DNA from: Campylobacteraceae bacterium
GTDB lineage: Bacteria; Campylobacterota; Campylobacteria; Campylobacterales; Campylobacteraceae
Direction of reading: 5' to 3'
NCBI GenBank assembly: GCA_012521935.1
Contig: JAAYLJ010000217.1
Location: 1-10,326, forward strand
Length of the DNA stretch: 10,326 bases
The translations under genes were made by a program, and so were the position numbers. Positions 6,324 to 10,326 of this stretch are shown here, one piece after another. Position 1 is the first letter of the stretch. Each line of letters starts with the position of its first letter. Below the pieces are notes generated by a model. That model was not told the origin of the DNA. It did no database searches and saw only the letters and a list, made by a program, of their open reading frames with translations.

Positions 6324-6864
6324 TCAACTTCCTCATCAAGACATAGTGCCTATTTTTTCTAGAGTATATTTTAGCACCTTTAAGGTTTTCTAGCTCATTT
6401 TGAACACTTGAGCCTTTATAGAGTAAGATTTGAGTCTCTTTTCCAATATATTCTTTTGAAAGATTTAAAAGCAACTCTATGCTTCCAACCGCTCTTGAAA
6501 GAATAGTACTAGCAGCAAAATATGGACCATCTTCAACTCTTTTTGTCTCCACTTTTACATTAGAAAGATTTAACTCCATCTTTACTAAATGTAAAAAAGC
6601 ACTCTTTTTAGCAATGGGCTCAAAGAGAAAAAATTGAGTATTTGGTAGTGAGATAGCAAGAGGTATTGCTGGAAAACCAGCTCCGCTGCCTATGTCTAAG
6701 ACTTTTTCGCCAAAACTATCTATAAAGTTGATAGGATAAATATTATCTTCCAAATTTTTTCTAACTTCTTCTAAATTTTTTGCGCCAGAAATGTTGTGAG
6801 TCTGGTTGTATTTCAAAAGAAGCTTAGAGTAGGCTTCAAATTTAGGCTCAATTAAAAGATCCAC
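6313..6864 (-). CDS. rsmG: 16S rRNA m7G527 methyltransferase RsmG (GidB)
   Basis: A 183-residue class I SAM-dependent methyltransferase that methylates N7 of G527 in 16S rRNA. Loss of it gives low-level streptomycin resistance in several bacteria. Family motifs are NQTHNIS near the N-terminus (20-26), the SAM-binding loop VLDIGSGAGFPAIPLAI (55-71), FEPIAKKSAFL (81-91) and SRAVGS (123-128). Length is slightly under the usual ~200 residues, as seen in related bacteria. The start is GTG, with AAAGGG about seven bases upstream, and the N-terminus then aligns with the family. It is the first gene of a four-gene minus-strand operon with overlapping or near-touching junctions, under a TATAAT promoter at 6892-6897. 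Confidence 0.93.
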   Translation of the reverse strand: MDLLIEPKFEAYSKLLLKYNQTHNISGAKNLEEVRKNLEDNIYPINFIDSFGEKVLDIGSGAGFPAIPLAISLPNTQFFLFEPIAKKSAFLHLVKMELNLSNVKVETKRVEDGPYFAASTILSRAVGSIELLLNLSKEYIGKETQILLYKGSSVQNELENLKGAKIYSRKNRHYVLMRKLNGF

Positions 6865-6887
6865 TTACAGCCCTTTTTAAAGATTGG

Positions 6888-6909
6888 GGCAATTATAACA
6901 AAAATTGCC
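6888..6909 (-). promoter_or_regulatory. Promoter of the rsmG operon inside an inverted repeat
   Basis: On the minus strand the bases read GGCAATTTTTGTTATAATTGCC. TATAAT (6897 to 6892) lies 27 bases before the rsmG start and follows a T-run, as in Campylobacter housekeeping promoters. The same bases form a 7-base inverted repeat GGCAATT/AATTGCC with an 8-base spacer. A protein bound there would block the -10 box, so it may be an operator. Confidence 0.6.
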
Positions 6910-6987
6910 ACCTTTTTATTGATTTTTGTAAAATAACCTAATAAAGATTAAAAATGATAAAAAAATAATTATTAATAACAATTCTTA

Positions 6988-7026
6988 ATGAAAAGAGAAA
7001 GAAAAGCGTGCAATTTATGCACGCTT
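6988..7026 (-). terminator. Intrinsic terminator of the metNIQ operon
   Basis: On the minus strand, AAGCGTGCA and TGCACGCTT form a perfect 9-base stem with a 5-base loop TAAAT (7026 to 7004). It is followed by the T-rich run TTCTTTCTCTTTTC. The stem begins within the metQ stop codon TAA (7027-7025). It separates met transcription from the rsmG promoter. Confidence 0.85.
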
Positions 7027-7792
7027 AAAATGCTGGAATTATTTCGCCTTTGAAAGCTTTTAAAATATACTCTTTAACTTCGGGTGAATTTAAAGCTTTA
7101 CCTAGGGCAACTATCTTTGGATTCTTCTCATTGCCAGCTTTTACTACTAAAATATTTGCATATGGTGAATCTATACTCTCCATTGCAAGAGCATCATTTG
7201 TAGGGTTTAATCCCGCACTTAGAGCAAAATTTGTATTTATAACAGCGATGGAGACATCATTTAAAGTTCGTGGTAACTGCGCAGCTTCAATCTCAATAAA
7301 TCTTAATTTTTTTGGATTTTCTACAATGTCCAAAGGAGTTTTTAAAGCCGTATCATTTAGCTTAATAAGTCCATTACTCTCTAATACTTCCAAAGCTCTA
7401 TTCTCATTTGTAGGATCATTTGGAACACTAACTTTGCTTTTTTCTTTTAATTCATCCAAACTTTTTATAGAAGATGAATAGACTCCCATTGGCTCTAAAT
7501 GAACACTTACTGTTTTTACTAAATTAGTTTTATGGTTTTTATTAAACTCTTCTAAATATGGCATATGTTGAAAAAAGTTAGCATCAACTTCACCATCTTG
7601 TGTTGCCATATTTGGGATAACATAATCATTAAACTCTTGAATTTTAAGCTCATACCCCTCTTTGGCTAAGATTGGTTTTACAAATTCTAAAATTTGTGCG
7701 TGAGGAACTGGCGTTGCACCAACAGTGATCAACTCTTTTGCAAGCAGTGGCACTGCAACTAAAAAAGATAAAAGAAATAGTTTTCTTTTCAT
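7025..7792 (-). CDS. metQ: Methionine ABC transporter substrate-binding protein MetQ
   Basis: A 255-residue binding protein of the NlpA/MetQ family that captures methionine outside the inner membrane and delivers it to MetNI. Family motifs are ITVGATPVPHAQIL after the signal sequence, EVDANFFQHMPYLEEFN, PNDPTNENRAL, EIEAAQLPRTL and VINTNFALSAGLNP. The signal peptide is at residues 1-18 (MKRKLFLLSFLVAVPLLA), with likely cleavage before KELIT. It has no lipobox cysteine and no cysteine anywhere, so it is predicted to be free in the periplasm rather than lipid-anchored as in E. coli. AAGGAG precedes the ATG. It is the last gene of the metN-metI-metQ operon, 57 bases after metI, and ends in an intrinsic terminator. 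The family also includes binders of other substrates, so methionine is inferred from the full operon. Confidence 0.92.
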   Translation of the reverse strand: MKRKLFLLSFLVAVPLLAKELITVGATPVPHAQILEFVKPILAKEGYELKIQEFNDYVIPNMATQDGEVDANFFQHMPYLEEFNKNHKTNLVKTVSVHLEPMGVYSSSIKSLDELKEKSKVSVPNDPTNENRALEVLESNGLIKLNDTALKTPLDIVENPKKLRFIEIEAAQLPRTLNDVSIAVINTNFALSAGLNPTNDALAMESIDSPYANILVVKAGNEKNPKIVALGKALNSPEVKEYILKAFKGEIIPAF

Positions 7793-7809
7793 TTATTCTC
7801 CTTAAAAAT

Positions 7810-7850
7810 AAGTTTTGAAACTTTAACAAAGCATAACTAAAAAATGCTTT
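7810..7850 (-). repeat. Two short hairpins in the metI-metQ spacer
   Basis: On the minus strand, AAAGCAT/ATGCTTT form a 7-base stem around TTTTTTAGT (7850-7828) starting at the metI stop codon. AAGTTT/AAACTT then form a second palindrome (7823-7810) just before the metQ ribosome site. Such hairpins between permease and binding-protein genes can set their relative mRNA levels; here that is inference. Confidence 0.45.
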
Positions 7851-8509
7851 TAATGTTTTGTAGCTTTATAAAAAAGCGTCCCCAAGAATTGAAATAGATG
7901 AACTAGAAAAATCAAAATTATCACAGTTGATATCATTATGTCAATTCTAAATCTATGATAACCATATCTAATTGCAACATCACCTAGTCCTCCACCACCA
8001 ATAGTTCCAGCCATTGCTGAAAAACCAACTACTATGATAAGTATTAGTGTAAAGCCAGAGATAAGGCTTGGTAAAGCCTCAGGCAACATCACTCTAAAGA
8101 CAATTTGTAATGAAGTGGCACCATAAGATCTTGGTGCTTCTATGACACTTTTATCTATCTCATTAAAGCTATTTTCCACTAGTTTCGCAAAAAATGGCGC
8201 GGTTCCTATGGTAAGAGGTACTATGGCTGCGGTTGTTCCAATGCTTTGCCCAACTATGAGCTTTGTTATTGGAAAAAGTACAATTATAAGAATGATAAAT
8301 GGAAAAGATCTTAAAGTATTTATAAAAAAATCTAATATCATATAGACTTTTGGATAAGGATTTAAGCCATTTTTATCTGTTAAAACAAGTGCAACCCCAG
8401 GCATAAAACCAATCAAAAAAGCTAAAATAGTAGATGTTAAACTCATATAAAGAGTCTCTCCAATTGCAGGTAAAAGAATGGTATTAAAAAGTGAAATATA
8501 GTGCTCCAT
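7850..8509 (-). CDS. metI: Methionine ABC transporter permease MetI
   Basis: A 219-residue inner-membrane permease with about five membrane segments, normal for MetI. It forms the methionine channel as a dimer with MetN. The coupling loop that contacts the ATPase is visible as EAPRSYGATSLQIVFRVMLP (about 124-143), and the family signature SAMAGTIGGGGLGDVAIRYGY follows the penultimate segments. I chose the ATG at 8509 because it overlaps the metN stop (TGATG) and has GGGAGAGG just upstream. A TTG five codons further out (8524) would add only a few residues and has no such support. Translation is probably coupled to metN. Confidence 0.93.
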   Translation of the reverse strand: MEHYISLFNTILLPAIGETLYMSLTSTILAFLIGFMPGVALVLTDKNGLNPYPKVYMILDFFINTLRSFPFIILIIVLFPITKLIVGQSIGTTAAIVPLTIGTAPFFAKLVENSFNEIDKSVIEAPRSYGATSLQIVFRVMLPEALPSLISGFTLILIIVVGFSAMAGTIGGGGLGDVAIRYGYHRFRIDIMISTVIILIFLVHLFQFLGTLFYKATKH

Positions 8510-9465
8510 CACACCCTCTCCCAATTTACGCTACTTTTTGAAAGATACTCTATGGCTATCTTTTCATCTTTGTGTTCAATATTTATAACCAAGTGTCCCA
8601 AAACATCATCTCCAAGTCTCTCTAGTTTTCCCCACACAATGCTAAAATCTATATCAAGCTCCCTTGCCATTTTTGTGATAAATCTCTCTTTTGCAACTGA
8701 TTTTGGAAAGTAGAGTTTAATATTTTCCCCGCTTTGAGGTAGATACTCCTCTTCCCCTAAAAATTTCTTCATATTGCTATTTGGGTTTAAAAAAAGATCT
8801 TTTACATCCCCTTCACCCAAAATATTACCATCTTCTAAAAGCAAAGCCCTTGAGGCGATTTTTTTAACAACATCCATCTCATGAGTAACCACAACTATCG
8901 TAATGCCCAACTCTTTATTTATCGTTCTTAAAAGTTCAAGCACATCATTTGTAGTTTTTGGATCTAGTGCACTTGTAGCTTCATCACTTAATAGTACTTT
9001 TGGACTTAGCGCTAAAGCTCTAGCTATGGCAACTCGCTGTTTTTGTCCACCACTTAGCGTGTTTGGATAGACTAAAGCTTTGTCGCTAAGTCCTACTAAT
9101 TCTAAAAGTTCATCTACTCTTTTTTTACTCTCTTCTTTACTAAAACCATGAATTTGCAGAGGCAAAGCTATGTTTTGAAAAACAGTTTTTTGTGAAGCTA
9201 GGGCAAAATTTTGAAAAATCATACCCATCTTTTTTCTTAAACTTCTTAACTCTTTAGAAGAAATGTTTGAAAGCTTATATCCAAAAACTTCAACCTCTCC
9301 ACTATCAAATCCCTCAAGTCCGTTAATACACCTTAAAAGGGTACTTTTGCCTGCACCACTATGTCCAACAATGGCAAATATTTCACCCTCATTTATTTCC
9401 AAATTTATACCTTTTAAAACAGGCAAAGAGTGAAAAGATTTATTCAAATCTTTAATATTAATCAA
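8509..9465 (-). CDS. metN: Methionine ABC transporter ATP-binding protein MetN
   Basis: A 318-residue ATPase that powers methionine import with MetI and MetQ at the cytoplasmic face. Walker A is GHSGAGKST (34-42), the signature LSGGQ is at 137-141 followed by KQRVAIARA, Walker B is VLLSDE (157-162) and the H-loop is His195 in VVTHEMD. The Q-loop stretch MIFQNFALASQKTVFQNIALP is typical of MetN. The C-terminal part (about 245-318), with IVWGKLERLGDDVLGHLVINIE, is the NIL domain that in E. coli binds methionine and shuts off transport when the cell is full. The start codon is TTG, supported by AAAAGGA a few bases upstream and by the normal MINIKDL N-terminus; there is no better in-frame ATG. 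It is the first gene of the metNIQ operon. Confidence 0.95.
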   Translation of the reverse strand: MINIKDLNKSFHSLPVLKGINLEINEGEIFAIVGHSGAGKSTLLRCINGLEGFDSGEVEVFGYKLSNISSKELRSLRKKMGMIFQNFALASQKTVFQNIALPLQIHGFSKEESKKRVDELLELVGLSDKALVYPNTLSGGQKQRVAIARALALSPKVLLSDEATSALDPKTTNDVLELLRTINKELGITIVVVTHEMDVVKKIASRALLLEDGNILGEGDVKDLFLNPNSNMKKFLGEEEYLPQSGENIKLYFPKSVAKERFITKMARELDIDFSIVWGKLERLGDDVLGHLVINIEHKDEKIAIEYLSKSSVNWERV

Positions 9466-9487
9466 TATCTTCCTTTTGTAAAAGTTA

Positions 9488-9509
9488 AACCCTAATTATA
9501 GCGAGGGTT
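9488..9509 (-). promoter_or_regulatory. metNIQ promoter inside an inverted repeat
   Basis: On the minus strand the bases read AACCCTCGCTATAATTAGGGTT. A perfect 6-base inverted repeat, AACCCT/AGGGTT, encloses TATAAT (9500 to 9495), 30 bases before the metN start. It may be an operator over the -10 box for a methionine-responsive regulator. Alternatively, in tag read-through RNA it is a weak terminator hairpin. The 50-base spacer is too short for a SAM riboswitch. Confidence 0.5.
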
Positions 9510-9514
9510 CTTAT

Positions 9515-10075
9515 TTAATGGAAACTCTTTTTATGACAACTATTTTCATGATCATCTACCATTCCGCAAGCTTGCATGAAGGCATAAATTGTGATTGAGC
9601 CAACAAACTTAAAACCTCTTTTTTTTAAATCTTTTGTAATTTTATCTGAAACAGGGGAGGTGGTTATGTGCTTTTTATATGATGGCACGCTGTTTATTAT
9701 GGGGCTATTTTCCACAAATGTCCAAAAATATTTTGAAATCCCGCCAAACTCTTCTTTAATTTTTAAAAAAAGTTTTGCATTATGGACTATGGCATTTAAT
9801 TTTGGCAAATTTCTCACTATATTTTTATTCTCTTTAATTTTTAAAATCTCTTCATTGGTAAAATTGACTACTTTTTCTATCTCAAAATTTAAAAATAGCT
9901 TCCTGTAAGCTTCTCTTTTTTGCAAAATTGTTAGCCAACTAAGCCCAGCAGCTTGCGTTTCAAGAGAAAAAAGCTCAAATAAAGCTCTATCATCTTTTAA
10001 AGGCTCTCCCCACTCAAAATCATGATAATTTCTATAAATTTCACTATCTTCTTTAACCCATGAGCATCTTTTCAT
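9515..10075 (-). CDS. tag: DNA-3-methyladenine glycosylase I
   Basis: A 186-residue base-excision repair enzyme that removes 3-methyladenine from alkylated DNA; E. coli Tag has 187 residues. The N-terminal motif MKRCSWVKEDSEIYRNYHDFEWG matches Tag. The zinc ligands are all present: Cys4, His18, His176 and Cys180 in MQACGMVDDHENSC. FELFSLETQAAGLSWLTILQKREAYR is the conserved helix-hairpin-helix region with the base-pocket glutamate. I chose the ATG at 10075 because it gives the family N-terminus and has AGGA seven bases upstream; an upstream in-frame ATG at 10123 would add 16 non-family residues. The gene lies 50 bases before metN in the same direction and is divergent from a TetR-type regulator gene. 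Confidence 0.95.
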   Translation of the reverse strand: MKRCSWVKEDSEIYRNYHDFEWGEPLKDDRALFELFSLETQAAGLSWLTILQKREAYRKLFLNFEIEKVVNFTNEEILKIKENKNIVRNLPKLNAIVHNAKLFLKIKEEFGGISKYFWTFVENSPIINSVPSYKKHITTSPVSDKITKDLKKRGFKFVGSITIYAFMQACGMVDDHENSCHKKSFH

Positions 10076-10135
10076 TTTAAATCCTAGCTTAATAGAACAA
10101 TCTATTTTAAACTCTCCTTGCAACTTAATGCAAAG

Positions 10136-10326
10136 ATGAGTAGAATTATATCTTCATATTTAAATTTGGATGAAAAGATTATGAAAAACCCTTCTAATTT
10201 AACAGCTAAAGGATTAGCTAGGTGTGAAAAGCTACTTGACGCTGCGGCAAAAGTATTTTTACACTCTGGTTTTGAGAAAGCTAGCTTAAATGAGATTATC
10301 AATATTTCAGGTGGTTCTTTATCAAC
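10136..10326 (+). CDS. TetR-family transcriptional regulator, N-terminal part
   Basis: The gene runs off the right edge, so only the first 63 residues or fewer are seen. The visible part is a TetR-type helix-turn-helix. ARCEKLLDAAAKVFLHSGFE forms the first helix, and KASLNEIINISGGSLST the start of the HTH (the family pattern is ..ISGGSLSTIYxYF). ATG at 10136 and ATG at 10181 are in frame and neither has a strong ribosome site. The shorter start places the TetR helix nearer the N-terminus as is usual, and leaves more room for the divergent tag promoter. TetR proteins often control an adjacent efflux or metabolic gene, but the target is outside the window. Confidence 0.8.
   Translation, partial: MSRIISSYLNLDEKIMKNPSNLTAKGLARCEKLLDAAAKVFLHSGFEKASLNEIINISGGSLS

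Noticed and set aside
6073..6393. Plus-strand open frame of 106 codons
   Set aside because: It lies opposite three well-supported minus-strand genes, has no ribosome site and no recognisable protein pattern.
6960..6985. Fur-box-like AATAATTATTAATAAC
   Set aside because: It is pure A/T in an AT-rich spacer, lies well upstream of the rsmG promoter, and lacks the TGATAAT/ATTATCA edges.
7050..7481. Plus-strand open frame of 143 codons
   Set aside because: It is antisense to metQ and its composition simply mirrors that gene.
9466..9514. SAM or other methionine riboswitch upstream of metN
   Set aside because: The spacer is only 49 bases between tag and metN and shows a promoter and one short hairpin, too little for any known SAM riboswitch fold.
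9591..9908. Plus-strand open frame of 105 codons
   Set aside because: It is antisense to tag, whose motifs and zinc ligands are intact; no independent coding signal.
1..10326. CRISPR array, tRNA or rRNA genes, insertion sequence
   Set aside because: No regularly spaced repeats, no cloverleaf or rRNA sequence and no transposase reading frame were seen.

Overview
The window is AT-rich (roughly one third G+C by eye) and densely coded, with short spacers, TATAAT-type -10 boxes without clear -35 boxes, and a gene set typical of Campylobacterota, most likely Campylobacter or a close relative. The strongest pointers are a Pgp2/Csd6-type cell-shape peptidase placed beside alr, as I recall for C. jejuni, and a metN-metI-metQ cluster. 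I cannot name the species.

Left end (1-2113, all real genes on the minus strand): a Crp/Fnr-type regulator is followed, with stop and start overlapping, by a small membrane-anchored YtkA/FixH-like periplasmic protein. After about 550 bases without an intact gene comes the start of a CydA-like (cytochrome bd subunit I-like) membrane protein that runs off the window. The gap holds the decayed remains of a RhuM/ORF6N-type accessory gene on the plus strand.

Centre (2285-4500, plus strand): a tight three-gene peptidoglycan operon. It encodes an L,D-carboxypeptidase of the Pgp2/Csd6 type, a 78-residue protein of unknown function and alanine racemase. The junctions are zero-gap or overlapping, so the three are probably translated together.

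Centre right (4493-6864, minus strand): a four-gene operon starting with rsmG (16S rRNA m7G527 methyltransferase), then a small membrane-anchored four-cysteine protein, an unknown 127-residue protein, and a membrane GGDEF protein whose active site is degenerate but whose RxxD inhibitory-site motif is intact. The last gene converges on alr and overlaps it by 8 bases. A good TATAAT promoter lies upstream of rsmG, inside an inverted repeat.

Right (7004-9509, minus strand): the methionine ABC importer metN-metI-metQ, with a promoter-like TATAAT inside another 22-base inverted repeat, hairpins between metI and metQ, and an intrinsic terminator whose stem contains the metQ stop codon. No SAM riboswitch was recognised. 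Upstream lies tag (3-methyladenine DNA glycosylase I), and divergent from it the start of a TetR-family regulator that runs off the right end.

Most of the window is ordinary core genome. The parts most worth a second look are the degenerate GGDEF protein, the RhuM relic inside a possible respiratory gene group, the divergent CydA-like protein, and the two promoter-embedded inverted repeats. I see no clearly new multi-gene system.
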